Virus record (IMG/VR): IMGVR_UViG_3300031565_000266
Coordinates: 1 to 28,565 of that record
Source of the DNA: a virus
Length of the DNA stretch: 28,565 bases
Reading direction: 5' to 3' (one strand)
The number at the start of each line of letters is the position of its first letter. Position 1 is the first letter of the stretch. Below are positions 5,968 through 14,303 of this stretch, piece by piece. Under the pieces are notes generated by a model. That model did not search any database, was not told where the DNA came from, and worked only from the letters and a program-made list of their open reading frames with translations. The translations under genes and the position numbers were made by a program.

Positions 5968-8648
5968 TATGCGAACCTCACGGAAACCAACAGCACCCGA
6001 TTCGCCGCCGGCAATGCGCCGCTGGCCGAAATCGTGCCGTTTATTGTGAACCAGCCGGTGTTGTCCACCGTGCTGGTGATGGACATGACCAGGAACGCGG
6101 AACTGCTGCCACTTTCCTGGATGTAAATTTGATCACCGGACGCCAGGGCCGCCAGGATGTTTTGCGCATCGCCGCCGGCGTCAGTGAACTGGTCAACATA
6201 TAGGGCCGTGACGCTGGCCGGCGTTGCGTTGTTGAATCGCAGGGCGCCGGCGCCTGGATCGGCTGCGCCGGTGGCGGTCCTGAATTTCCAGTTGCCCGAA
6301 ATCAGGCCGGCATTCGTCACCCTTTCGATGATGCGCCACCTGTCCGTGCCGGCGTCGTCATACCAAATTTCGACCGTTTCACCAGGCTGCAAAACGATGT
6401 TCTGGCCGTTGGACGATGCGAAACGGTTGGCCGCCAGGCTGGCAGCGTCCTGGTCGGTCAGGGTGATGTTGAACGCGCCGATGTTCACCAGGCGGATGGT
6501 GTCGCCGTCCTGGCCGAATCCGAACGCGACGTCGATGCCGGTGATGTTGTAGTCGGCATCCGTGTCCAGCCGGACAATCGTGCGCTGGTTGTTGTTGGCC
6601 GCCAACTGATAATTGTTCTGATTCGCCGTGATTTGCGCCGGCGATTCGCTGCCCAGGTTCACGCGGCCGTCGATGCGGGCGCGACCATTGACACGCAATG
6701 CCTGCACGCGTGTGGCGCCGAATGATGGCATTTGCGCCACGTATAGGTTGGACAGGTCGTCGATGGTGCCGCCCGACAGCAACACCGCCGGGCTGTTGAT
6801 TTTGAACGCCTGCAAATCATTGACCGTTTGGCCATTGACGTCGATGCTGCCGCTGGCAGTCCACAGCACATCCGAGTATTCGCCGCCGATCTGCACCTGG
6901 CGCAAATTCGCGCCCGCGAACTGCACGAACCAATTGTTGGAATTCGGTGTGGGCGCCGTGCCGCCGAACACGACCGCGTTGACATTGAACCCCAGGCCGA
7001 TGTCCAGGGCGCCGCCGTCATCCTGTTCGAATGTCCATTCGTCGGCGGCGGTCGGTCGCAAATATAGCGGGTTTGCCGCCAGGCCGAACTGCGTGGAAAA
7101 CAGAAACGCGGACTGCGCAGTGTCCCAACCGATGGCGATGTCGGCGGCTGCGCTGGTGGCGCCCAATTTCAGGAACACGTTGTCGTTCAGGTGGACGTGG
7201 CCGCCGAAATCGGATTGCGCCGTGCCCGTATGATTGATAAACAAGCCGGAATTCATCGCGGAATTGATGCCGCGCAGCGTGGTGATGCCAGCGGCGGGGA
7301 TGTTTGGAATGTCCAAACAGTTAAGCGTGCCGATCGTACCACCTGCTATCAGGCCCGGCGATCTGGCCGCGAAATAATTGACCGCTGTGATCGACGCCGT
7401 GCCAACCGTGGCATCCACGGAACAAAACGCGAAAAATGTTTCGTGCGATGCGAGCGTGAAATTTCCAGCCAGGTTCGGGCCTACGCGTAGTTGCGATCGC
7501 ACGGCATTTTGCTGGCTGCCGGTTCTGGACCCGCCAAGTGAGCCGGTTCGCAATATCGGCTGGTTGATCATGGTGTATATCGGGCCAGTGTTCGCGCCCT
7601 GGCACGTGACGGTGGTGCCCTGATTGAACAGCGACTGCGTGTTGAACAGGTTGCCCTGTTCGGTCAGGATTAGTTCGCCGCGCCAATCCACAAAGTTTGG
7701 CGCGGTGTCGTTGCCGATTCCGCCGCCGCCTGGCACGATGCTGTTTATCGTGCTGCCCCACAACAAACACGCATTGCCCACCTGGGTGCGCGTTCGTCCG
7801 TCCGGGTAAAATTCCACGCTACCGTAGCCGTCCACCACTTCGTTGATCGCCAGCAAACGGTTGCCCAATGCCTGGCCATAGTTGATTTGCAGCGGCTGGA
7901 CATTCAGGAACGCCGTGCCGGCACCGTCTTCCAGCACCACCATCGCGCCAATGGGCGCCGCGTTGTCGCGGATGGTGAACGGTTCGGCAGGCGCCAGCGT
8001 GATGTGCAGGGCGCCGCCTGTTGCGGCATACGCCTGCTGCACGTTCACCGCGTGCGGGTTTGCCATGCTGGCCAGGTGGGCATCCAGGGCTGCGTGGCTG
8101 TTCACGCCGATGTTGGCGATGGCCGTGTGGTCAATACTGGCCTGCGTGAAATGGATGCTGGCGTCGGCGATGTGGTTGGCCGAATTCGTCAGCGCCGTGT
8201 CGATCTGCGGGTGCGTGTTCACGCCGATGTTGGTCAGCAGCGTGTGATCGGTCACGCTGATGTTAGGAACGATGGTCCAATTGCCGGCGAAAATTGTGGT
8301 GGACGGTGTATTGACCACCGCGACCAGGATGTCGCCGACAATGAACGGTTGGCTGTCCACTGTGCCGGCCACGGTCGTGTTGAACCAGTCGCCCTGGTTC
8401 AGTGCTGCCGGGAACACGCCGCCGGATGCGTCGAACGGCCCAACATATTCGCCAAAACTCTGCACTGTTTCCAGCGTCCAGCCCAGGCTGTTGCGCACGT
8501 AGCTGCTGCCGTTGTTGGGTGCGTCAGCCCAATGGATCGTTGTGTCCGCGATGTGCGTGGCGAACGAACCGGCCAGGGCCGTGATCGCGGCCTGGTTGGC
8601 TGCGATTTGGCTGGCGTCCAGCAGTGGCGTGGCGTTGACGCTGCCCAC
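5967..8648 (-). CDS. Large fibre-like virion protein, 893 aa
   Basis: This is the longest gene in the window, with a GTG start. Residues about 1-60 (QIAANQAAITALAGSFATHIADTTIHW) and about 135-210 contain repeated helical HIAD-x-(T/S)IH and GVN(T/S)H motifs, ending in HLASMANPHAV, a hallmark of phage fibre shafts. The centre is rich in Gly, Asn and Thr, suggesting beta-structure. The C-terminal third (DADYNITGIDVAFGFGQDGDTIRLVNIG...PGETVEIWYDD) resembles trimeric fibre or appendage domains. It lies between the capsid and neck genes rather than at the tail tip, so it could be a head fibre or a tail-side receptor-binding fibre. Which one cannot be decided here. Confidence 0.78.
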   Translation of the reverse strand: MGSVNATPLLDASQIAANQAAITALAGSFATHIADTTIHWADAPNNGSSYVRNSLGWTLETVQSFGEYVGPFDASGGVFPAALNQGDWFNTTVAGTVDSQPFIVGDILVAVVNTPSTTIFAGNWTIVPNISVTDHTLLTNIGVNTHPQIDTALTNSANHIADASIHFTQASIDHTAIANIGVNSHAALDAHLASMANPHAVNVQQAYAATGGALHITLAPAEPFTIRDNAAPIGAMVVLEDGAGTAFLNVQPLQINYGQALGNRLLAINEVVDGYGSVEFYPDGRTRTQVGNACLLWGSTINSIVPGGGGIGNDTAPNFVDWRGELILTEQGNLFNTQSLFNQGTTVTCQGANTGPIYTMINQPILRTGSLGGSRTGSQQNAVRSQLRVGPNLAGNFTLASHETFFAFCSVDATVGTASITAVNYFAARSPGLIAGGTIGTLNCLDIPNIPAAGITTLRGINSAMNSGLFINHTGTAQSDFGGHVHLNDNVFLKLGATSAAADIAIGWDTAQSAFLFSTQFGLAANPLYLRPTAADEWTFEQDDGGALDIGLGFNVNAVVFGGTAPTPNSNNWFVQFAGANLRQVQIGGEYSDVLWTASGSIDVNGQTVNDLQAFKINSPAVLLSGGTIDDLSNLYVAQMPSFGATRVQALRVNGRARIDGRVNLGSESPAQITANQNNYQLAANNNQRTIVRLDTDADYNITGIDVAFGFGQDGDTIRLVNIGAFNITLTDQDAASLAANRFASSNGQNIVLQPGETVEIWYDDAGTDRWRIIERVTNAGLISGNWKFRTATGAADPGAGALRFNNATPASVTALYVDQFTDAGGDAQNILAALASGDQIYIQESGSSSAFLVMSITSTVDNTGWFTINGTISASGALPAANRVLLVSVRFA

Positions 8649-8650
8649 GA

Positions 8651-9025
8651 TCAGTTCCGGCAGTTGATGACGCCGCGGCCCATTGGGTTACCGCGTCCGT
8701 CGATCAGTTCGATGTATTCCACACCAGTGAACCCGGTGGTGATGCTGGCTTCCACCAGGGCATTGGCTGCCACGTTGCCCAGGGCCGTGAATCCTGGGCC
8801 TGTCGCGATCACGCCGACATTGACACCGGCCACGCGCAATTGAATCACGCCCAGGCCGTTGGACTTCCTTGCCTGGATGCCGGTGATGGCGGTTTTGGAA
8901 CGCACGCCGGCGAACACCTGTCCGGTGAACAGTGCGGGTTTGGTGTCACCCTGCCACGAAACCACCGCACGCCGTTGTTTTGTGTTTTGGCGGCGGTAAT
9001 AGGCGGCGCGGTCCTGCGCAGCCAC
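8651..9025 (-). CDS. Hypothetical virion protein, 124 aa (possible head decoration)
   Basis: The start is GTG at 9025, six bases after the upstream TAG, with AAGGAAT as a weak ribosome site within the previous gene. The product starts MAAQDRAAYYRRQNTKQRRA (basic) and continues with strand-like segments (AGVNVGVIATGPGFTALGNVAANALVEASI, GVEYIELIDGRG). Small beta-rich proteins just downstream of the capsid gene are often decoration or fibre-anchoring proteins. I do not recognise a family, so this is position-based inference. Confidence 0.55.
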   Translation of the reverse strand: MAAQDRAAYYRRQNTKQRRAVVSWQGDTKPALFTGQVFAGVRSKTAITGIQARKSNGLGVIQLRVAGVNVGVIATGPGFTALGNVAANALVEASITTGFTGVEYIELIDGRGNPMGRGVINCRN

Positions 9026-9031
9026 GGCGGA

Positions 9032-9655
9032 CTATTCCTTCGGGTCGGCGTCAGCGTCGGCTGGCGACTTGCGTTTGCCGCCACCGATTGCCTGGTCCAG
9101 CGGTGATTTGCCGGCCCCGATGGCCAACATTTTCAAACGGTCGCGCACGCGGCGTTCGCGGTTCTCCGTGGTCCGGGCCTGCACCTGGCGCAGTCGTTCG
9201 ATGAACGTCATGCCATCAGGTTCGGAAACCGGGTTTGCCAGCACTTGCTGTTCGTCAACCAGGACGCGTTTGGCCGCTTCCAGTTCAGCCAGTTCGTCGC
9301 GGATTTCATCCAGGCGTGCACGCGTTGCCAGGCGCAATTCGATTTTCGCTTTGGCTTCGTCGGACAGTTCTGCCGGCTGCAATGGTTCAGGCGGTTCCGG
9401 TCGGTTGGCTTTGGCTGCTGCCAGGTGCGCCGCATTGGCCGATGGTTCGGCGTCCGGCTTGCTGTCCTGTTTCTGCCTTTCGGTGGCTGGTGCGCCTTCC
9501 ACGATGTCCGGCTTGTCATCCGCTGCATCGGGATCGCTGGACGGTTCCGGTGCCGGCGGTGGTGCCGGCGGTGGATTGTCCGCTGCTGCGGCATTCGCTG
9601 CCGCTTCGATGTCGTCAGCCGGTGCGGCTGCCGCTGTTGCCTTTTTCTTCGCCAT
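9032..9655 (-). CDS. Hypothetical protein with disordered N terminus and coiled coil, 207 aa
   Basis: Residues 1-95 are low complexity, rich in Ala, Pro, Asp and Glu (MAKKKATAAAAPADDIEAA, then a Pro-Ala-Pro tract). Residues about 100-145 form a charged helix or coiled coil (LSDEAKAKIELRLATRARLDE, ELAELEAAKRVLVDEQQ). The tail is basic (ENRERRVRDRLKMLAIG, GGKRKSP). The ATG is preceded by AAAGGGA. It follows the capsid terminator, so its expression relative to the capsid gene may be reduced. A structural or assembly role is inferred from position only. Confidence 0.6.
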   Translation of the reverse strand: MAKKKATAAAAPADDIEAAANAAAADNPPPAPPPAPEPSSDPDAADDKPDIVEGAPATERQKQDSKPDAEPSANAAHLAAAKANRPEPPEPLQPAELSDEAKAKIELRLATRARLDEIRDELAELEAAKRVLVDEQQVLANPVSEPDGMTFIERLRQVQARTTENRERRVRDRLKMLAIGAGKSPLDQAIGGGKRKSPADADADPKE

Positions 9656-9675
9656 AACGGTGTCCCTTTGGTTGG

Positions 9676-9703
9676 AAAAACCCGGCGGATCGCCCGCCGG
9701 GTT
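9676..9703 (-). terminator. Intrinsic terminator after the major capsid gene
   Basis: Minus-strand RNA would form a 10-bp perfect stem, AACCCGGCGG pairing with CCGCCGGGTT (9694-9703 and 9679-9688), closed by a 5-nt loop GCGAT. A run of U continues from the stem (9680-9676). It begins 17 bp after the capsid stop codon and precedes the next ATG at 9655, so it could set high capsid mRNA relative to downstream genes. Confidence 0.85.
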
Positions 9704-9720
9704 CTCGGTTTGGCTGTTGC

Positions 9721-10719
9721 TTAGGCTTCGGTCGTGCGCAGCCGGGCAATTTTGATTTGCTTACGTTCGGGAAATACGCGATTCCAGGACGTTGCTGCTG
9801 CCAGGTTGTTCGCCGTTGCGGCATTGGACGGTCCACCGTTCGCTGCCGTGCCGATGTAGGCATGGCCAGCAGGGTGCAGAATCCACTGCACGCGACTGGT
9901 CAGTGTTTCCGTGCCGGCGCCATTGCCCTGCAATGGGATGCGGTCGGTTTCCACTGGCACTTTCGGCGTGCCAACACCCAACTGAATCGCACCAGGTCCG
10001 AAAATCCACGAATCATAGTCCTGGGTCGAAACCGGCAGGCCATCGTCGATAATCACTTCCAGGTCGCCGAACCGGGCGATGCGCGTGTCGTTGTCGCTGT
10101 CCCGAATGAAATCAATCAGGTTGTTTTTGCGCATTTTCGCGTACACGACCGAATGCACCATCAGCATCGAAAAGTCTTCCAGGCTGTCGCCGGCTGTGGC
10201 CACTGAGTCGATCAGGGCTTCCGCACTGAAATCAGTGACGCCAGCAGTGAACGCGCCGGTGATGTCGTTGGTGTAGTCGCCCGCATCGTTCGCGGTGTTG
10301 TCTGCGAAAACTCCATTCATGGTTGCAACGAATGCCGCCTGGGCGCGTCGTGACCAATAGGTCGCGACTTTGTTGGCGATTGCTGTGGCTGGATCGGAAC
10401 CGGCCAGGGCTGCCGACAGGTCGGCCGTTTTCCATGACTGGTTGCGTGACAGCCGGACCTGCACTTCCTGGTTCGACGTCAGTTTGAACGGAACGGACGG
10501 CGTTTCTGAATCGTCGCCAACCAGGTCGGCATCATCCGCCAGGTCGTTCCATGATGGTGAATTGAAAGTCAGGCCGCCGCCTGCCAGGTCGCCATCCATT
10601 TGTCCATTGCGAACCGCGGCGCCCGACTGAATCAGCCGGCTTTTTTGTTCCGTGGTCAGTTGAACGTATGGGACGAAAATTTCCGGGACTACTACGTCCG
10701 CGATCTGAACTAATGCCAT
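9721..10719 (-). CDS. Major capsid protein (HK97-fold, Gp13-like coat protein)
   Basis: The 332-residue protein begins MALVQIADVVVPEIFVPYVQ, followed by LTTEQKSRLIQSGAAVRN, the standard N-terminal pattern of one coat-protein branch. The region ANKVATYWSRRAQAAFVATMNGVFADN corresponds to the spine-helix part. The segment FSMLMVHSVVYAKMRKNNLIDFIRDSDNDTRIARFGDLEVIIDDGLPV is a typical P-domain pattern, and HPAGHAYIG lies near the C terminus. The gene order scaffold-capsid, the strong ribosome site AAAGGGGAA and the terminator directly downstream all fit a highly expressed capsid gene. No protease gene is seen. Confidence 0.9.
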   Translation of the reverse strand: MALVQIADVVVPEIFVPYVQLTTEQKSRLIQSGAAVRNGQMDGDLAGGGLTFNSPSWNDLADDADLVGDDSETPSVPFKLTSNQEVQVRLSRNQSWKTADLSAALAGSDPATAIANKVATYWSRRAQAAFVATMNGVFADNTANDAGDYTNDITGAFTAGVTDFSAEALIDSVATAGDSLEDFSMLMVHSVVYAKMRKNNLIDFIRDSDNDTRIARFGDLEVIIDDGLPVSTQDYDSWIFGPGAIQLGVGTPKVPVETDRIPLQGNGAGTETLTSRVQWILHPAGHAYIGTAANGGPSNAATANNLAAATSWNRVFPERKQIKIARLRTTEA

Positions 10720-10739
10720 GAGGATTTCCCCTTTGTGTG

Positions 10740-10761
10740 AAAAAAGGCACCCTCACGGCGC
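10740..10761 (-). terminator. GTGAG-loop hairpin with U-tract between scaffold and capsid genes
   Basis: Minus-strand arms GCGCC and GGTGC (five pairs, one G-U) enclose the loop GTGAG at 10747-10761. The stem is followed by C and six U residues (10745-10740). This looks like a short intrinsic terminator or attenuator between the scaffold and capsid genes. It carries the same loop as the start-associated hairpins, although the capsid gene uses its own AAAGGGGAA ribosome site. Confidence 0.5.
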
Positions 10762-10778
10762 TGACGTTTCGGATATTA

Positions 10779-11606
10779 CTACTTTTTCGGGCGCGGTCCA
10801 CCGATTGATGTGCCTGCGACTTTGGCCAGGCGTTCGGCTTCGGGTCGGTCACTGCGTGTCAGTGCGCCCTGTTTCGTCATGTTCCAGCCGTCATGGCTGA
10901 ACGGATTGTCGGCGCCGCCACCGCCGCCGCCAGTCCCACCAGGGCCTGCACCACTGCCCTGGCTGTCAGGCCAGAAATGCGCCCAATCGGCCGATCGTTT
11001 GATGGCGGCCATGAAACCTTCCGGCACAGTGTTCGGCGTCACGCCTGGCACGGTCACGCCTTCCAGTTTTGTCACCACTTTGCCGTCAGCAGCCATTTCG
11101 AAATTTTGCGCAATCAGTTGCACCATTTGATCCACAGCAGCCGGTCGGACGCCGGCTTTGGTTGCTGCCACGGATAGCGCGTTTTTGATTGTTGTGGTGA
11201 TCGCGGTTTTTTTCGCTTCGCTGCCGACAGTTTCGGCGGTTTTCAGTTTTTCAGCGGTTGCGGCCAGTTCGCGTTCCAGGTCATGCACACGTGCAGCCAG
11301 CGCAGTGTCATCACCCGGTTTGTCGCCTGGTTTGCGGCCGTCGCCGTTGCCAGGTGCCAATTTCGTCACCGCGTCAGTGATTGCTGCGGTGATTTCTTCG
11401 CGTGTCATGCCGGTCTGTTTGACAGCTTTCAAATCGCCGGCGGCATCGGCCAGGCGTGCTTTCAGCGCGGTCTGGTAGTTGGTGAAATCGGCTTCGGTCT
11501 TCAATCCCGCAAGTCGCAACACCGCTTTGCCGTCTTTTTCAAAATACAGTGCAGCCAGGTCGGCAGGCACATCGGTCAGTTTTTCGTAGCTGTCAGCCAG
11601 TTCCAC
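10779..11606 (-). CDS. Capsid scaffolding protein
   Basis: The 275-residue protein directly precedes the capsid gene. It is acidic and helical: residues about 30-60 hold a helix (LRLAGLKTEADFTNYQTALK), residues about 100-140 a coiled coil (DTALAARVHDLERELAATAE, KLKTAETVGSEAKK). A Gly-rich linker lies near residue 230. The basic C-terminal tail (MTKQGALTRSDRPEAERLAK) is the part that typically contacts the capsid shell. The start is GTG at 11606 with GGAG upstream. No protease motif is seen, so a separate non-autocleaving scaffold is most likely. Confidence 0.82.
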   Translation of the reverse strand: MELADSYEKLTDVPADLAALYFEKDGKAVLRLAGLKTEADFTNYQTALKARLADAAGDLKAVKQTGMTREEITAAITDAVTKLAPGNGDGRKPGDKPGDDTALAARVHDLERELAATAEKLKTAETVGSEAKKTAITTTIKNALSVAATKAGVRPAAVDQMVQLIAQNFEMAADGKVVTKLEGVTVPGVTPNTVPEGFMAAIKRSADWAHFWPDSQGSGAGPGGTGGGGGGADNPFSHDGWNMTKQGALTRSDRPEAERLAKVAGTSIGGPRPKK

Positions 11607-11633
11607 TTTTTGGGTTCTCCGTCACGGATGAAT

Positions 11634-11650
11634 GCGGGCATCGCGCCCGC
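11634..11650. other. Small GC hairpin in the scaffold leader
   Basis: The arms GCGGGC and GCCCGC with a 5-nt loop form a perfect 6-bp inverted repeat 28 bp before the scaffold start. No U-tract follows on the minus strand. It could stabilise the 5' end of the scaffold-capsid mRNA; function is unknown. Confidence 0.4.
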
Positions 11651-11657
11651 TGCCGGG

Positions 11658-11687
11658 ATACTAAACCCCGCGCCGCGCCGTTTGCAA
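11658..11687 (-). promoter_or_regulatory. Candidate sigma70-like promoter before scaffold/capsid genes
   Basis: The minus strand shows TTGCAA (11687-11682), an 18-bp spacer and TAGTAT (11663-11658). Each box matches four of six consensus bases. The 86-bp gap between the gpF-like gene and the scaffold gene is one of few gaps in the head operon, which makes an internal promoter plausible. The evidence is pattern only. Confidence 0.35.
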
Positions 11688-11692
11688 CATCG

Positions 11693-12835
11693 TCACAGGC
11701 CAGGAACCAGGTTTGCAGTGATGCCTGCCGCATTGAATGCGGCACGTTCACGTTGCCACAATTCCGGCAGCGTGTAGGTGCGGCCACTGCTATCGACGAA
11801 ACGGTCCAGCGTCAGCCCGCCTTTGCGGAACAATTGGCCTTTGGTGACGCCCAGGACTTCGTTTTGAAATGCCACGTTCTGATTCGCCAAAAATTGCGCA
11901 TAGGTGGTTTCAGCCGGCACCTGGCCAACCAGTTTTTCAACAGCACGGCGGCGCGCAGGCCCGCGCAGTCCGCGCAGGTTGGCTTCGGTTGCGGCGTTCG
12001 ATGGCCGGCTGCCGATTCGTTTGCCGTCGATCGCCGGCACACGGATCGAACGACAGTTCAGGTGAATCGGCGGGATCGGGCCTTCGCCTACGTTGTACAG
12101 GTTGCCGTCCAGCGACTGGCAAATCGGCGTGGTGCGACTGTCCAGGGTCGCGGTATAAATTTCCTTTTTGACCACGTTCGCGTTGGCCGCATAGAAATCC
12201 TGCAATGCGCCGTTGTTGATCGCTGCGGTGGTTGTCTGCGCCAGCGTTTGCGCACCGCGTCGGGTGATGTTGCGCACGCCATCGCTGCCGCCCAATTCAC
12301 TGGTGCCGAAAATGCGCCTGGAAATTTGCGTCGGCGTTTCGTTGAAAATCAGGCCCTGGCGTATTTCATCCATCCAGCGCCGGCGGTCGGCCGCTTCGTA
12401 GTTGGACAGCCAGTCGCGCAGGATTTGTTTTTGCATCGGCCTGGCGAACACGATGCTGCGCAGTTGCCTGGCGGATGGCACCGACAGCGCGACCACCACC
12501 GGCAGGTTGGCTTTGATGATCGCCGCAGTGGTTTCAACTTCCAGGCGCACCAGTTCGGTCAGTTCGGTGCGCACCAGGTTCGACACTTCCAGGAATGCCG
12601 GGCCGTTCAGGTCACGGATGAACCGTTCCAGTTTGATCATGCGCAGCGTGGTGGCAGGCCCTGGGTCGAATCCGCCGGCCATGTTGTCCAGCCTGGCTTT
12701 CAGTTTGCGGCGCACGGACGGTTCGGCCCGGTTCAGAATCAGCCGAATGCGGGCAGCCAGGCCATCGGCGAACCGTTGCAGTTCGATTTTGTGCCTGGTC
12801 AGGTCATCCCGGATTCGTTCGTTACTGGTTGCCAT
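11693..12835 (-). CDS. Head morphogenesis protein, Mu gpF-like
   Basis: This 380-residue protein belongs by pattern to the Mu gpF minor head protein group. The signature is in residues about 225-270: TATLDSRTTPICQSLDGNLY followed by PPIHLNCRSIRVPAI, the conserved D-x-R-T...C...PP-x-H-x-NCRS core. The N-terminal half is helical and basic. Such proteins attach near the portal and may be ejected or needed for head assembly. The ATG lies inside the end of the portal gene (14-bp overlap). It sits between portal and scaffold, the usual order. Confidence 0.88.
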   Translation of the reverse strand: MATSNERIRDDLTRHKIELQRFADGLAARIRLILNRAEPSVRRKLKARLDNMAGGFDPGPATTLRMIKLERFIRDLNGPAFLEVSNLVRTELTELVRLEVETTAAIIKANLPVVVALSVPSARQLRSIVFARPMQKQILRDWLSNYEAADRRRWMDEIRQGLIFNETPTQISRRIFGTSELGGSDGVRNITRRGAQTLAQTTTAAINNGALQDFYAANANVVKKEIYTATLDSRTTPICQSLDGNLYNVGEGPIPPIHLNCRSIRVPAIDGKRIGSRPSNAATEANLRGLRGPARRRAVEKLVGQVPAETTYAQFLANQNVAFQNEVLGVTKGQLFRKGGLTLDRFVDSSGRTYTLPELWQRERAAFNAAGITANLVPGL

Positions 12836-14303
12836 TGGCGTCGTCGTTCAGGTTGTCCACGTTGTCCTGGTTGCCTGGTTCGCCACTGGCATCGGCCGCA
12901 CCTGGTTCGCCCAACAGTGTGGTGTCGTCCACTGCCGGTTCGTCGGCAATTTCGTCCTGTTCTTCGTCGAACGTCAGGCTGGTCAGGTCGCCTTTGCGCA
13001 TCCTGGCGTGGATGCTGCGAATGGACAGCGGTGCGCCGCGTGACTTCGCGTTCATCAGGCCCAACAGTTCCGCCGCCGGCATGGATTCGTCGATGAAATC
13101 GGTGTTGGCCGTGACTGACACATCGTCAGGATTGTCGCCGACCCATTCCGCGCAAATTTTCAGGGCCATTTCCAGGCCAGCGGCACTGGTTTCGGCGATG
13201 TTCACCAGCGTGGCCGTGCGTGCTGCCACTTTGATTTTCAGGGTTTCCGCCGCTTCCGCGCCTTTGCCGGACATCAGTTGCAGCCCGTAATTGTTCGCCC
13301 GTTCGAAGTCGTTTTCCTGCGCACTGCGCATTTCCGGGATGCCCAGGCTGTCGGCGCCGATGAATTTGGCGTCACCGTTTTCGTTCGGGATGTTGATGTG
13401 CGCGCCGGCGCCCACGATCAGTTTTTGCGTCGGGTCGTCCGGGTCGATGTTTTCGCCGATGATGACCAGTGTGTCCTGGCCTTGCATGAACAGTGCCTGC
13501 CGGTAGTCGGCATCGCCGCGATATATCGTCAGCGCCAGCCTGGCCAGGCCCAACAGTGGGATGTCGCCCAATTCAGGCGTCAGGTCCGCGTCGTTGATGA
13601 AAACGAACGGGATTTTGTCCAGGGTCGTGCCCTGGATGTTTGGCATGATGTCGGCCAACGGGACGCCATTGTCTTCGACGGTCACCGTATAAACGCCATT
13701 GATGACACGCAGTGCCCTGAATTTGTCTTTGTGTTCCCAGGTGAAACCGTCGCGGACGTTCCTGCCTTCGTCCAGTGTCACCAGGCTGATTTTGCGTTCG
13801 GCCGTTTCAGCGTCGAACACTTCGTCGTCCCAATTGATGATTTGCCGCGCACGATAGTCCACCAAATAGGGCAGGTTCCTGGATTTGTCCACGTCAGCGA
13901 ACAGCCCGGTGCGGCCGAACATCAGTTGCGTCAGTTGCAGCCGGCGAATCAGTGCGGTCAGTGGTTCGCCGCGTGCGGTCGCCGTTTTTTCCATGTCAGC
14001 CAGGCCAGGCGATAGGGTGATCACTGGCGGTTCGCGGTTCATCACGCCCACCAGGGCGTTGGCGGTGTCTTTCAAAATGGTGGGATAATTGGCCCGGATC
14101 AAATAGGACGCATACAGCGCCGCGCCTTCCTGGTTGGTTCCCATGCCCAGGGCACGCTGGCCCGATGTGGTTGGCAGGTACACGGTGCTGCGTTCTTTGA
14201 TGCGCCGTTCGCCTGCGTGGCCGTCTTCCATGACGATCCAGTCGGGTTCTATTTTCGAAAATTCGGGATGCCTGGATTGGATGTCTGACTGTGCGTTCGC
14301 CAT
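12822..14303 (-). CDS. Portal protein (DUF4055 type)
   Basis: The start is the ATG at 14303, overlapping the terminase TAA as TAATG, with AAAGGGG upstream; the open frame before it is not used. The 493-residue protein forms the dodecameric DNA entry channel. Typical features are an N-terminal YLPTTSGQRALGMGTNQEGAALYASYLIRANYP, then NALVGVMNREPPVI, a central PFVFINDADLTPELGDIPLLGLARLALTIYRGDADYRQALFMQGQDTLVI, and an acidic disordered C terminus. This matches DUF4055 portals. By eye the whole gene contains no GAG or CTC triplet in any frame. Confidence 0.9.
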   Translation of the reverse strand: MANAQSDIQSRHPEFSKIEPDWIVMEDGHAGERRIKERSTVYLPTTSGQRALGMGTNQEGAALYASYLIRANYPTILKDTANALVGVMNREPPVITLSPGLADMEKTATARGEPLTALIRRLQLTQLMFGRTGLFADVDKSRNLPYLVDYRARQIINWDDEVFDAETAERKISLVTLDEGRNVRDGFTWEHKDKFRALRVINGVYTVTVEDNGVPLADIMPNIQGTTLDKIPFVFINDADLTPELGDIPLLGLARLALTIYRGDADYRQALFMQGQDTLVIIGENIDPDDPTQKLIVGAGAHINIPNENGDAKFIGADSLGIPEMRSAQENDFERANNYGLQLMSGKGAEAAETLKIKVAARTATLVNIAETSAAGLEMALKICAEWVGDNPDDVSVTANTDFIDESMPAAELLGLMNAKSRGAPLSIRSIHARMRKGDLTSLTFDEEQDEIADEPAVDDTTLLGEPGAADASGEPGNQDNVDNLNDDANGNQ

